A DNA stretch of 64,000 nucleotides from Candidatus Eisenbacteria bacterium (GTDB lineage: Bacteria > Eisenbacteria > RBG-16-71-46 > JACRLI01): contig JACRLI010000014.1 in NCBI GenBank assembly GCA_016235265.1, forward strand, positions 311,405 through 375,404. Direction: 5' to 3'. Both the position numbers and the translations under genes were made by a program. The notes below the pieces were generated by a model, which saw only the letters and a list, made by a program, of their open reading frames with translations, did not search any database and had not been told where the DNA came from. Shown piece by piece: positions 8,964 to 18,390 of this stretch (position 1 is the first letter of the stretch; each line of letters begins with the position of its first letter).

Positions 8964-9881
8964 ATGATCCCGCCGAAACAAGGAAGAGTGCGCTTGCGAA
9001 CCCTGCGAGATGTTGGCCTGATCTTGATAGCCCTGATCGGAATGCCCTGCGCTGAGGGCTCCTCGTGTATCGCGGCTGAGCAGAGTGGCACGATCTCCGG
9101 CGTGGCTCTACGCCCGGAAAGCCGCCTTCCGTTCGCGGGAGGAGCGGTCGCAGTCGTCGAGGCAAAGCGCGGCATGCTGCTCGGGGAAGACGGGACCTTT
9201 CGATTCGAGGGTTTGAAGCCCGGAGCCTACACTATCCGCGTGCAGGGCCTCCTGGTGCGGTCACGGCCCGTTACTGTCCAGGCCAGGGCGGGGGAAGATA
9301 CACGCGTCGAGATCCTCGTCGAGTTGCGGGGCCTGAGCGTTGCCGAGGCGGCGAAGGAATCTATCGGCGTCGCCCTCTCGATCAAGCCCAGCGATATTGA
9401 ATTCCAGATCAAGCCGATTCACAAGAGCCCCAGGGTCGGCGAACCCGCGCGGTTCTCTGTGCGGCTGACCAACCATAGCAAGCAGGCGTTGTTTCTGGTG
9501 CCAAGCCTCGACGGCTCAACCGACGGCGGCCGCTTCCCGCAAGTCTCAATCAAGATTCGTGGGCCGGTAGGCGGGATAGACTCCCCGCGGGGGTGGCGTT
9601 TCTGCGGGAACATGAACGGCCTCGGAGCCTCGGATCTTGTAGAAGTCAAACCTGGAGAAGAGTTCGACCCATTCGCGGGAGGCTGGGATCCGGACCTGGG
9701 GAAGTTCGCCAAGCCGGGGCATTATGCAGCCGTCTTCCACTACTCGACCAATCAGCGCGATGTCCGCAAATGGCTGGGCTGGCCCCCGCCAGATCGCTTG
9801 CCGGAAGAAGTGTCTCTTCGATTCAGGGGAGTTCCGCTGTTGGAGGACAGCTGTTCAACCGAGTTCGATGTTGAGCTTTGA
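8964..9881 (+). CDS. Secreted protein with carboxypeptidase-regulatory-like domain, unknown function
   Basis: About 305 residues. A signal peptide or N-terminal anchor lies around residues 10-30 (LRDVGLILIALIG). It is followed at about 37-110 by a CarboxypepD_reg/transthyretin-like beta-sandwich (GTISGVALRP...GTFRFEGLKPGAYTIRV). The second half, from about 135, looks like an immunoglobulin-like domain (PRVGEPARFSVRLTNHSKQ...). The ATG at 8964 is chosen; an in-frame GTG at 8988 is possible. Base composition is visibly lower in GC than the neighbours and codon use is looser, consistent with later acquisition. No function is assigned. Confidence 0.6.
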   Translation: MIPPKQGRVRLRTLRDVGLILIALIGMPCAEGSSCIAAEQSGTISGVALRPESRLPFAGGAVAVVEAKRGMLLGEDGTFRFEGLKPGAYTIRVQGLLVRSRPVTVQARAGEDTRVEILVELRGLSVAEAAKESIGVALSIKPSDIEFQIKPIHKSPRVGEPARFSVRLTNHSKQALFLVPSLDGSTDGGRFPQVSIKIRGPVGGIDSPRGWRFCGNMNGLGASDLVEVKPGEEFDPFAGGWDPDLGKFAKPGHYAAVFHYSTNQRDVRKWLGWPPPDRLPEEVSLRFRGVPLLEDSCSTEFDVEL

Positions 9882-10022
9882 TCCGCTTCCTGGTTTGGCG
9901 CGTGCTGCCGAGGTAGCTTCGTTCCGTGCCCGCATTTCTTCGATCTCTGGGAAATCCCGCTGGGGGGCAATCCCACGACCCCGCTTTCCCCGCGCTGTCC
10001 CGGCATCGCTGCGCTCGCCCTT

Positions 10023-10472
10023 CTACTTCCCCCTTCTTTTCTCCGCCTCCTCCATCCATCCGCGCCGCACCTCTTCCCGGGGGACTCCCGACAGGTAGGG
10101 CTTGATGTCCAGGATGGGGGATCCGTCCAGCATGTCCACGCCGCGGACGTGAAGCCGGGGGCCGTCGCGGCGCAGCAGTTCCACCACGGTGAGGCCGATG
10201 GGATTGGGGCGGCTGGGGGAGCGGGTGGTGAAGACTCCGTGGGGGCGGTCGTCGGTGGGTGGGGTGGGCATGAGCTCGACGCCCTGGACGCGGTCGAAGA
10301 CCCAGATTACGAACAGGTGCGAGAAGCCTTCGATGTCGGACAGGCCGGGTTCGAATTCCGGGCGGAGTTCGAGGACGCCCTCGGCGCGGTGCTCGGCTCC
10401 GGGGCCGCGGGGGATCTGGGCGGTGTCGGTGTAGGGCGCGCGCACGGCGCCGATGGGTTCGAGATTGGGCAC
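10023..10472 (-). CDS. trmO: tRNA (N6-threonylcarbamoyladenosine37-N6)-methyltransferase, TrmO family
   Basis: A 149-residue TrmO/TsaA-like protein. TrmO methylates t6A37 of certain tRNAs using S-adenosylmethionine. The family hallmarks are clear: N-terminal IGAVRAPYTD, then GLSDIEGFSHLFVIWVFDR, the signature RSPSRPNPIGLTVVELL, and the terminal DGSPILDIKPYL. The start is GTG with GAGGAG upstream. Some family members are shorter archaeal forms without the C-terminal extension; this one is of that short type. Confidence 0.88.
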   Translation of the reverse strand: MPNLEPIGAVRAPYTDTAQIPRGPGAEHRAEGVLELRPEFEPGLSDIEGFSHLFVIWVFDRVQGVELMPTPPTDDRPHGVFTTRSPSRPNPIGLTVVELLRRDGPRLHVRGVDMLDGSPILDIKPYLSGVPREEVRRGWMEEAEKRRGK

Positions 10473-10499
10473 GGGGTCTCTCCTCGAGGGGTGTGGGTC

Positions 10500-12131
10500 C
10501 TAGGGTCTTGCTCGCGGGCCGCGCGGGGGCGGGGAATCCGCGACCAGGGCGGCCACGGCCTCCAGGGCGCGCGGGGTGTCTTCGAACGGGCAGGCCAGCA
10601 GCAGCGCGCCACGGGCGGGGGGCTCGCTCAGGCGCCGCTCGGAGAGGAGCGAGACCACGCCGAACGGGCGGCCTTCGCGTCGCCAGATCTCCAGCTGGCG
10701 CGTCTCGGCGGACTCCCATCCGCGCCTTCCGCCGATGACCAGGAGGCCGAACGCGAGGCCGGCGCGGGCGCCACGCCTCTGCGCGCCGCCCCGTTGCGCG
10801 CCGCTGCGTGCGCGGCTCCCGGACTTCATTCCGCTTCGTGCGCCCTCCTGCTCGCGGGCGTCCACGCCGTGCCCGCGCAAGGCGGCCGCCAGCGGGGCGG
10901 CGTAGGCCGGGTTGCCGGCCACCTCCACGGTGGAAGGGGAGCCCGGCGGAAGCCCGCGGAACTCGGTGGCCTGGCGCACGGCCAGGTCCCACTTCCGGCG
11001 CAGCGCGGCGGATGGAGGCACCACCCGCGCGGCCGCCCGCGGGGCGCGACGCCGCGCGGCCGCCGTGGGGTAGTCGCGGGCCAAACGATCCACCCGTGCC
11101 ATGGCCTGCTCGATGCGTTCCCGCGGCAATCGCCCGGAGCGCACCGCGGCCGTCACCGCGCGGTGGCCGGTGAGCCACAGCCTGCCGGGCAGTCCGTACA
11201 GCAGCAGGTCGCAGCCGGCCAGGAGCGAGCGCACCGCGGCGGCCGCGTCGCCAAAGCGGCGCACGCCGGCCATGTCCAGCGAATCGGTGACCGCCACCCC
11301 GTCGAAGCCCAGCGTGCCGCGCAGCAGCGCCAGGGCCCGCGGCGAGAGGGTGGCGGGCAGGCGCGGATCGAGCGAGGCGTAGCGCACGTGCGCGGTCATC
11401 ACCGCGCCCACCCCGGCGCGCACCGCCTCCAGAAACGGGGGCAGGTCCAGGCGCTTGAGCAGCGCGCGCGGGCGGTCCACCCCGGGCAGCGTCAGGTGCG
11501 AGTCGAGTTCGGCGGCGCCGTGGCCGGGGAAGTGCTTGGCGGTGGCCGCCACCCCGGCGGCCTGGTGCGCGCGGATCCAGGCCGCGCACCACGCGGCGGT
11601 TTCCGATGGATCGGAGGACACGGCGCGGGCCCCGATTACGGGGCTGTCGGTGGCGGTGTCCACGTCGGCCACGGGCGCGAAATTGAGATTGAAGCCCAGC
11701 GAGCGCAGGGTGAGCGCCGTGGCGCGGCCTGAGACGGTGGCCAGGGGAGAAGTCCGGCGCGGTGCCTCCGCGCGGTGGGCCGCACCCGCGGCGGTGTCCG
11801 ATGCCGGCCCGCGGGGCACGGCCGCCTCGCCGCGGGCCAGCACCCGCGGGCCCGGCGACTCCAGGCCCAGCGCCCGCAGTTGAGACACCAGCCCGCCCTC
11901 CTCGTCCAGCGCCAGCAGCGGCGCGCCCAGCCGGGTGTGCCCGGCCCTCGCGGCCAGCCGGGCGTTCAGGGCCGCGAGCCCGGCGGCGGAGCGGAAGTCC
12001 CGGCGGAACACGATGAAGTGGGGGACGCCCGCGGTGTCGGCCGAGGACCATTCGGCGCGGGTGGCGGGGACGGGGGCCATGAACAGCCGGCCCAGGTGCC
12101 GGGCTTCGATGGATGGCAGCTTTCGCGGCAC
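10500..12131 (-). CDS. nagZ: Glycoside hydrolase family 3 protein, beta-N-acetylhexosaminidase-like
   Basis: A 543-residue GH3 enzyme of the NagZ type, which removes N-acetylglucosamine from peptidoglycan fragments during cell-wall recycling. Key motifs: LALDEEGG (74-80), NFAPVADVD (150-158), the catalytic acid/base loop KHFPGHG (199-205) with DSH at 210-212, and the nucleophile Asp283 in VAVTDSLDM. The start is GTG with GGAGG in front. After about residue 370 there is an Arg/Ala-rich linker and a second domain, longer than E. coli NagZ (about 340 residues) and like two-domain GH3 forms. No signal peptide, so probably cytoplasmic. Confidence 0.85.
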   Translation of the reverse strand: MPRKLPSIEARHLGRLFMAPVPATRAEWSSADTAGVPHFIVFRRDFRSAAGLAALNARLAARAGHTRLGAPLLALDEEGGLVSQLRALGLESPGPRVLARGEAAVPRGPASDTAAGAAHRAEAPRRTSPLATVSGRATALTLRSLGFNLNFAPVADVDTATDSPVIGARAVSSDPSETAAWCAAWIRAHQAAGVAATAKHFPGHGAAELDSHLTLPGVDRPRALLKRLDLPPFLEAVRAGVGAVMTAHVRYASLDPRLPATLSPRALALLRGTLGFDGVAVTDSLDMAGVRRFGDAAAAVRSLLAGCDLLLYGLPGRLWLTGHRAVTAAVRSGRLPRERIEQAMARVDRLARDYPTAAARRRAPRAAARVVPPSAALRRKWDLAVRQATEFRGLPPGSPSTVEVAGNPAYAAPLAAALRGHGVDAREQEGARSGMKSGSRARSGAQRGGAQRRGARAGLAFGLLVIGGRRGWESAETRQLEIWRREGRPFGVVSLLSERRLSEPPARGALLLACPFEDTPRALEAVAALVADSPPPRGPRARP

Positions 12132-12186
12132 GGGACCTCCAGGGTTGGCGGGCCCGGCTCGCCTTGTCCGTGCCCGGACGATACCG

Positions 12187-12193
12187 TATCATA
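12187..12193. promoter_or_regulatory. Overlapping divergent -10-like elements
   Basis: The 7-bp core TATCATA reads as TATCAT on the plus strand (12187-12192) and TATGAT on the minus strand (12193-12188), each close to TATAAT. It lies in the divergent gap between the GH3 gene (minus) and the aminotransferase gene (plus). No confident -35 boxes were seen. Confidence 0.35.
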
Positions 12194-12284
12194 AGCCTGC
12201 CACCGGCGGCCGCTCCTCGCGCGGGGCGCGGCCGGCCCCGTGGTCCGTCCCGACACGACCCCTTCACAGGATCTGTCCTTGCCC

Positions 12285-13487
12285 ATGAGACCGCGCACAT
12301 CCCGGCGGGCCGCGGGGTTCACCGAGTCGGTGATCCGCGAGATGACGCGCCTGGCCCGCGACCATAAGGCGGTAAACCTGGCGCAGGGATTCCCGGACTT
12401 CGGCGCGCCGGAGAACATCAAACGCTTCGCGCAGGATGCGGTGGGGCGGGGCATCAACCAGTACGCGATCACCTGGGGCTCCACGCGGCTGCGGCGGGCC
12501 ATCGCGGCGAAGGCGAAGACGTTCAACGGCATCGAAGCCGACCCGGAGACCGAGATCACGGTGGGGTGCGGCTCCACCGAGTGCATGGTGGCCTCGCTGA
12601 TGGCGGTGCTGGACCCGGGCGACGAAGTGATCGTGTTCGAGCCCTTCTACGAGAACTACGGGCCGGGCGCGATCCTCTCGGGAGCCACGCCGCGCTTCGT
12701 GCCGCTGCACGAGCCCGACTGGCGCGTGGACTTCGACGAACTTGCCGCGGCGTTCACCCCGCGCACCCGGGCGCTGGTCCTGAACACCCCGAACAACCCC
12801 GCGGGCAAGGTGTTCACGCGGGACGAGCTGGGGCGCATCGCGGCACTGGCGGTGGCTCACGACGTGGTCGTGATCACCGACGAGATCTACGAGCACCTGG
12901 TCTACGACGGCCGCGAGCACGTCTCCATCGCCACGCTGCCGGGCATGGGCGAACGGACCGTGACCATCGGGGGACCGTCCAAGACGTTCAGCGTCACGGG
13001 CTGGCGGATCGGATACTGCATCGCGCCGCCGGAGATCACCGCGGCCATCCGCAAGGTGCACGACTTCCTGACGGTGTGCGCCCCGGCGCCGCTGCAGGAC
13101 GCCGCGGCGGCGGCCCTGGAAGAGGGCGAGGAGTACTATCCCCGGCTGCTCGCGGAGTACGCGGCGCGCCGCGACAACCTGTTCGCGACCCTGAGATCCG
13201 CGGGGATCCCGTGCCGGCTGCCGGAGGGCGCCTACTACATCTGGTGCGACATCTCGGGTTTCGGCTTCCCGGACGACGTGGCCTTCACCCGCTTCCTGGT
13301 GTCCGAGGTGGGGGTGGCGGTGGTGCCGGGATCCAGTTTCTACCGCCCGCCGGGGGGTTCCCAGCGGGTCCGGTTCTGCTTCTGCAAGACCGAATCGACG
13401 CTGGCTGCCGCCGCGGAGCGGCTGGCCCGGCTGCCGTATTTGGCAGCCCGCCACGTGGCAACGCGGCGGGGTGCGGGCGCATCCTAA
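12285..13487 (+). CDS. Class I/II PLP-dependent aminotransferase
   Basis: About 400 residues of aminotransferase fold type I. Visible sites: NLAQGFPDFGAPE (31-43) at the N-terminus, NTPNNPAGKV (167-176), Asp199 and Tyr202 in TDEIYEHL, the PLP lysine K233 in GGPSKTFSVTGWRIGY, and a C-terminal RVRFCFCKTE containing the substrate-carboxylate arginine. It most resembles methionine/kynurenine-type aminotransferases (YbdL, KAT-like). The ATG at 12285 is used; an in-frame GTG at 12240 is possible. Confidence 0.85.
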   Translation: MRPRTSRRAAGFTESVIREMTRLARDHKAVNLAQGFPDFGAPENIKRFAQDAVGRGINQYAITWGSTRLRRAIAAKAKTFNGIEADPETEITVGCGSTECMVASLMAVLDPGDEVIVFEPFYENYGPGAILSGATPRFVPLHEPDWRVDFDELAAAFTPRTRALVLNTPNNPAGKVFTRDELGRIAALAVAHDVVVITDEIYEHLVYDGREHVSIATLPGMGERTVTIGGPSKTFSVTGWRIGYCIAPPEITAAIRKVHDFLTVCAPAPLQDAAAAALEEGEEYYPRLLAEYAARRDNLFATLRSAGIPCRLPEGAYYIWCDISGFGFPDDVAFTRFLVSEVGVAVVPGSSFYRPPGGSQRVRFCFCKTESTLAAAAERLARLPYLAARHVATRRGAGAS

Positions 13488-13588
13488 GAGGAGATCTCCC
13501 AAGCTCCAGCGGGCCGCGCCCATCCCGGGCGGCGGCCCGGGACCGGGCCGGCGCGCACCGCGCCGCGCCCCGCAACCGAGGAAGGCAC

Positions 13589-15211
13589 ATGAGTCTGTTC
13601 CGCCGTCACAGGAAGCTCTCCAGCCTGCTTCTGGGCATGGTCGTCACCGCCGGCGTGCTGTGGCTCAGCTGGGGCAAGGTGCGCGCGGCCAGCGAGAGCT
13701 ATTATTCGCAGCTGCAGCTGTTCAGCGAAGTCATGGCGCTGGTCAAGAACCGCTACGTGGACGATGTGGACCCGCGCAAGCTCATCGAGGGCGCGATCTC
13801 CGGGATGATGGAGCAGCTCGACCCGCACAGCTCGTACATGCCCAAGCAGCGCTCCAACCGGTTCACCGAGGAATTCCGCGGCAACTACTCGGGCATCGGC
13901 ATCGAGTTCGAGATCCGCGATAAGTACATCACCGTGCTCTCCCCGATCGAGGGCTCGCCGAGCCACCGGCTGGGAGTCCGCCCGGGGGACCGGATCCTCA
14001 AGATCGACGGCGTCTCGGCGTACGGGCTGACCACCGACGAGGTGTTCGGGAAGCTCCGCGGCCCCGACGGCAGCAAGGTGCGCGTCACGCTGGGGCGCGA
14101 GGGCGAGGAGGAGCCGATCGAGCTGGACATCATCCGCGAGCGCATTCCCATCTACAGCGTGCCGTATCACTTCATGATCGCGCCCGGGACCGGCTACATA
14201 CGCATGATCCGCTTCTCCAGCACCACCTCCGAGGAGCTGGAGAAGGCGATGCACGACCTGGAGGCCCGCGGGATGAAGCGGATGGTGCTGGACCTGCGCG
14301 GCAACGGCGGCGGGCTGCTCAACCAGGCCTCCGACGTGATCGACAAGTTCGTGCCGGCCGGGGAGCGCACGGTGTACACGCGCGGCCGCACCCGCGAGTT
14401 CAACAGCGACTACTTCTCCGGCGACGGTCCCAAGCACCTGGACACGCCGATGGTGGTGCTGGTGGACCACGGCAGCGCCAGCGCCTCCGAGGTGGTCTCG
14501 GGCGCGCTTCAGGATTTGGACCGCGCGCTGGTGGTGGGGCTGCCCACTTTTGGCAAGGGGCTGGTCCAGAACCCCATTCCGCTGCCCGATTCCTCGACGC
14601 TGCTGCTGGTGGTGGCGCGCTACTACACGCCCAGCGGGCGGCTGATCCAGCGCGACTACAGCGACCGCCAGGCGTACATGCACGCCGCGCAGGAGGACTC
14701 CGCGCCGCCGGCGGACTCGGTGCTGGCGAAGCGGCCGAAGTTCAAGACCGTCTCCGGGCGCACGGTGTACGGTGGCGGCGGCATCACGCCGGACGTCTTC
14801 GAGCCGTACCCGCCGCGCTTCAGCAAGCTCATGGCCGCCATGGTGGGGCAGCGGATGTTCTTCGAGTACGCCACGCGCTGGATGGGACACCACGCGGGCG
14901 AGATCAACAAGAACGACGCCGAGGTGTTCGTGCGCGACTGGAAGCCCTCGCCGACGATGCTCGCCGACTACCAGGCATTCGTGAAGGGCAAGAAGGTCGA
15001 GTTCAGCGAGAAGGACTGGACCGCCGACGGCGCCGGGATCGAGAACTACCTGAAGGCCGAGCTGGCCGGGGTGCTGTGGGACCGGAACACGCTCATGCGG
15101 GTCCTGGTGCAGCAGGACACCCAGGTGCAGCACGCGCTGAACTACTTCCCGACCGCTTCCAACCTGATGACCAAGTTCACGGCCCACTTCAACGTGAAGG
15201 CGGCGAAGTGA
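13589..15211 (+). CDS. ctp: C-terminal processing peptidase (S41 family, PDZ-containing)
   Basis: A 540-residue periplasmic serine protease of the CtpA/Prc type that trims C-termini of exported proteins. It begins at an ATG with a strong GAGGAAGG site. A membrane-anchoring signal segment spans about 11-30. An N-terminal helical region (40-100) is followed by a PDZ domain (about 105-180) and the S41 catalytic domain (about 195-350), with the dyad Ser298 in GSASASE and Lys323 in TFGKGLVQ. A long C-terminal part (about 370-540) continues beyond the core. The following metallopeptidase gene starts 10 nt downstream. Confidence 0.9.
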   Translation: MSLFRRHRKLSSLLLGMVVTAGVLWLSWGKVRAASESYYSQLQLFSEVMALVKNRYVDDVDPRKLIEGAISGMMEQLDPHSSYMPKQRSNRFTEEFRGNYSGIGIEFEIRDKYITVLSPIEGSPSHRLGVRPGDRILKIDGVSAYGLTTDEVFGKLRGPDGSKVRVTLGREGEEEPIELDIIRERIPIYSVPYHFMIAPGTGYIRMIRFSSTTSEELEKAMHDLEARGMKRMVLDLRGNGGGLLNQASDVIDKFVPAGERTVYTRGRTREFNSDYFSGDGPKHLDTPMVVLVDHGSASASEVVSGALQDLDRALVVGLPTFGKGLVQNPIPLPDSSTLLLVVARYYTPSGRLIQRDYSDRQAYMHAAQEDSAPPADSVLAKRPKFKTVSGRTVYGGGGITPDVFEPYPPRFSKLMAAMVGQRMFFEYATRWMGHHAGEINKNDAEVFVRDWKPSPTMLADYQAFVKGKKVEFSEKDWTADGAGIENYLKAELAGVLWDRNTLMRVLVQQDTQVQHALNYFPTASNLMTKFTAHFNVKAAK

Positions 15212-15221
15212 GGTTCCGCGC

Positions 15222-16925
15222 GTGAAGCGAAGCGCACGGCTGCGCCTCGTTGCGGCGTTCTGCCTGGCCCCGGCCCTCGTGCCGGGGCCAGGCTTCGCTT
15301 CTCCGGCCGGCGCTCCCCCGGCCGCCGCCGTGCGCCCCGCGGCGACCGCGGGCGCCGCCCGGGCGCCGAAGCCGGCCGCCGCGGCGCGCCCGGTGGCTTC
15401 CGGAAAGTCCGACCCACTGGCCGGCCTGCGCTCGGGAGTGGACCAGTTCCTCCAGGAGCGCGAGGAAGCCAACTGGGCCAACTGGGCGGGAGGAGAGCCC
15501 TCGCGGCTGACCGAGGTGTACGCGCGCCACGCGGACCTCTTCACACCCGCGACCATCGCCCGGGTGAAGGGCGCGCAGAACGCCACGCGCGATCCGCGGG
15601 AGAGGAAGGCGCTCACATTCCTGCGCCGCTTCCTGGAGGGCGAGTGCGTGGCCCGCGCCTGCGTGCCGCTGGAGGACAGCCTGGCCAACGCCATGCTGTC
15701 CGCCACGGTGCCCGTGGACACCGGCCGCGTGCCGTGGTTCCAGCTGCAGGGCTGGATGGCGAACCAGCCCGACCACGCGAAGCGCCTGGCCGCCTACGCC
15801 GGCCAGGACAGCCTGCTGGAGGCGCTCAAGCCGGTGCGCCAGGCGCGGCTGGACCTGCTCCGGCGCGAGGCGTCCGCGCTCGGCTACGCCTCGCGCTTCG
15901 AGTTCTACCAGGAGCAGAAGGGCATCCGTTTCACCGACCTCGAAAAGGAGGTCCGGGCGTTCCTGGCGGCCACGCAGGGAGTGTATGACAGCGGGCTCAC
16001 CGCGTTCGCCGGGCAGCTCAAGCTTTCGCGCGAGGAGCTGCGGCGTCCCGACATCAGTCGCATCAACCGCCTCACCCGCTACGACGAGTACTTCCGGGCC
16101 GACCGCATGCTGCCGGTGATGGTGCAGGGTTTCGCGGCGATGGGTGTGGACGTGTCGCGGCAGCGCAACATCCGAGTGGACGCCGAGGCGCGCCCGGAGA
16201 AGAACCCGCGCGCGGCGTGCTTCGCGGTGCGCGTGCCCGGGGACGTCCGCGTCTCCGTGAAGCCCGCGGGGGGCCTGCAGGATTACATGGCGCTGTTCCA
16301 CGAGATGGGACATGCCGAGCACGCCGCGTGCACCCGCCAGGAGCGGATGGAGTTCCGCTACCTCGGCACCGCCGCGTACACGGAGTGCATGGCCTTCGCC
16401 ACCGAGTACCTGCTGGAGGATCCCGCGTGGGTGAGCGCCAACCTGTACATGGACCGCGACGACCTGTGGAACTACGCCTCGCAGGCGTCCTTCCTGCGGC
16501 TGCTGCTGGTGCGGCGCTACGCCGGGAAATTCCTGTACCAGATGGACCTCCACCGCGGCGGGGTCCGGCCCGAGGACGCCTACCTGCGCAACATGCGCCT
16601 GGCGCTGGGCTACCCCATGGACGAGCACGACGCGCGTCACTGCTACGAGGAGGATGAGGGCTTCTACGAGGCCGACTACCTGCAGGCGTGGTTCCTGGAG
16701 GCCATGCTGAAGGCGCGGCTGCGCGCGAAGTACGGGCCGGCGTGGTACGCCAGCCCGAAGGCGGGCGAGGAGCTGCGCACGCTGTGGAACGCGGGCCAGG
16801 AGACGACCGCGCCGGAGCTGGCGGGCAAGCTCGGCTACGGCCGCGTGGACCAGCGGCCGCTTGCGGACGCGCTGCGCGCCGCGATCCACGGACCGGGGCC
16901 GCGCGGGCTTCCGGACAAGGACTGA
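15222..16925 (+). CDS. Exported M3-like zinc metallopeptidase
   Basis: A 567-residue protein with a GTG start and a signal peptide (about 1-27, ending GFASPAG), then an Ala/Pro-rich linker. The zinc motif HEMGH is at 360-364 with the third ligand probably Glu388 (YTECMAF), the spacing of M3/oligoendopeptidase-type enzymes. The C-terminal DEHDARHCYEEDEGFYEADYL region also fits that fold. It most likely degrades peptides in the periplasm. It follows the C-terminal processing protease closely, suggesting a joint envelope-proteolysis unit. Exact family membership within the zincins is inferred. Confidence 0.75.
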   Translation: MKRSARLRLVAAFCLAPALVPGPGFASPAGAPPAAAVRPAATAGAARAPKPAAAARPVASGKSDPLAGLRSGVDQFLQEREEANWANWAGGEPSRLTEVYARHADLFTPATIARVKGAQNATRDPRERKALTFLRRFLEGECVARACVPLEDSLANAMLSATVPVDTGRVPWFQLQGWMANQPDHAKRLAAYAGQDSLLEALKPVRQARLDLLRREASALGYASRFEFYQEQKGIRFTDLEKEVRAFLAATQGVYDSGLTAFAGQLKLSREELRRPDISRINRLTRYDEYFRADRMLPVMVQGFAAMGVDVSRQRNIRVDAEARPEKNPRAACFAVRVPGDVRVSVKPAGGLQDYMALFHEMGHAEHAACTRQERMEFRYLGTAAYTECMAFATEYLLEDPAWVSANLYMDRDDLWNYASQASFLRLLLVRRYAGKFLYQMDLHRGGVRPEDAYLRNMRLALGYPMDEHDARHCYEEDEGFYEADYLQAWFLEAMLKARLRAKYGPAWYASPKAGEELRTLWNAGQETTAPELAGKLGYGRVDQRPLADALRAAIHGPGPRGLPDKD

Positions 16926-16951
16926 CACGGACCTCGAGGAGGGACCGGGCC

Positions 16952-18232
16952 ATGGCGACGAAGAAGCGAACGCGTGCGGCGGCCGGCCGCAAGACCCGAC
17001 GTCCGGCAGGCGGCGCGGCGCGCCGCGGCGGCGGGCGCGGGGCGGCCGTGCGCCGGGCTGCCCGCCCCATGTCCCCGGCCACGCTGGCGGTGCACGCCGG
17101 CGACAAGCTGGATCCGGTCAGCGGGCTGTTCCACACCCCCATCGTGCAGTCGGCCACCTTCGGGTTCCGCAACACCCGCGACCTGGTGGCCACCTACGCG
17201 GGCAAGCGACCCGGTGGCGCCTACACGCGCTGGAGCAACCCCTCGTTCGAGGCCGCGGAGCGCAAGATCGCGGCGCTCGAGGGCGCGGACGCATGCCTGC
17301 TGTTCTCGAGCGGCATGGCCGCCATCACCAGCGCCATCCTGTCCCTGGTGCGCGAGGGCGACCACGTGGTCAGCACCCGCGGCATCTACGGCGGAGCCTA
17401 CGAATTCTTCTCCGGGATGCTGCCGCGCCTGGGCGCGAGCGTGACCTTCGTGGACGGCACGGACCTGGACCAGGTTCGATGGGCGTTCAAGCCCGGCACG
17501 CGCCTGCTGTACGCCGAGTCGCCGGTGAACCCCACCCTGACGGTGCTGGACATCCGGGCGCTGGCCCGGGTGGCCTCCGACCGCGGCGTGCCGTTCCTCC
17601 TGGACGGCACATTCGCTTCGCCGATCAACCAGCGGCCGCTGGGCATGGGCGTGAGCGTAGTGCTGCACAGCGCCACCAAGTACCTCGGCGGGCACTCCGA
17701 CATCGTGGCCGGCGCCGCGGCCGGGCCGCGCGGGCTGATGCGGAAGGTGTACACCGTGCGCAAGCTGCTCGGTGGCATCCCCGATCCGCACCAGGCGTGG
17801 CTGCTGTCGCGCAGCATGCGCACGCTGGAGGTGCGGGTGCGGCGGCAGAACGAGGTGGCCCTGGCGGTGGCGCGGCGGCTGGAACGCCACCCGCAGGTGC
17901 TGCGCGTGCTCTATCCCGGGCTGCGGAGCCACCCCCAGCACGCCCTGGCCCGCCGCCAGATGAGCGGCTTCGGCGGCATGATGACCTTCGAGGTGCGCGG
18001 CGGCCTGCGCGCCGCGACGCGCGTGGCGGACCGGCTGAAGCTGATCCGGCTGGCCGCCAGCCTGGGCGGCGTCGAGTCGCTGTGCTGCCATCCGGCGCTC
18101 ACCTCGCACCTCCACGTGCCGCCGGAAGAGCGCCGCCGCGCAGGCATCCGCGACGGCATGATCCGCCTCTCGTGCGGCATCGAGGACCCGGCGGACCTGA
18201 TCGCCGACCTGGAGCAGGCGCTGGGGCGCTGA
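16952..18232 (+). CDS. Cys/Met-metabolism PLP-dependent trans-sulfuration enzyme
   Basis: A 426-residue enzyme of the cystathionine gamma-synthase/gamma-lyase/methionine gamma-lyase family. Core motifs: TLAVHAGD (44-51), YTRWSNPS (91-98), the PLP lysine K243 in HSATKYLGGHSD, and C-terminal SLGGVESL and IRLSCGIEDP. Which reaction it performs cannot be decided. The first 40 residues are a Lys/Arg/Ala/Gly-rich extension not part of the fold. The start at 16952 has a strong GAGGAGG site, while the next ATG (17069) has none, so the extension is probably translated. Confidence 0.88.
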   Translation: MATKKRTRAAAGRKTRRPAGGAARRGGGRGAAVRRAARPMSPATLAVHAGDKLDPVSGLFHTPIVQSATFGFRNTRDLVATYAGKRPGGAYTRWSNPSFEAAERKIAALEGADACLLFSSGMAAITSAILSLVREGDHVVSTRGIYGGAYEFFSGMLPRLGASVTFVDGTDLDQVRWAFKPGTRLLYAESPVNPTLTVLDIRALARVASDRGVPFLLDGTFASPINQRPLGMGVSVVLHSATKYLGGHSDIVAGAAAGPRGLMRKVYTVRKLLGGIPDPHQAWLLSRSMRTLEVRVRRQNEVALAVARRLERHPQVLRVLYPGLRSHPQHALARRQMSGFGGMMTFEVRGGLRAATRVADRLKLIRLAASLGGVESLCCHPALTSHLHVPPEERRRAGIRDGMIRLSCGIEDPADLIADLEQALGR

Positions 18233-18390
18233 TCGGCCGCCCGCAACCGCCGGCCCGCATGACTGCCGGCGCCCCGCGGCGCCCGGCGCCGTCTCGGGCC
18301 CCGTGACTGCGGCGGCCCCGCTGGTGTAAACTCGGTGTCCGCGCCGCTGGGGCGCGCACGATTCGGATGGAAGCTGGACCTGGAGGTGTG

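Noticed and set aside
9823..12300. 825-codon minus-strand frame over the TrmO and GH3 genes
   Set aside because: Low-complexity Arg/Pro/Ala sequence in another frame; both genes beneath it have full family motifs.
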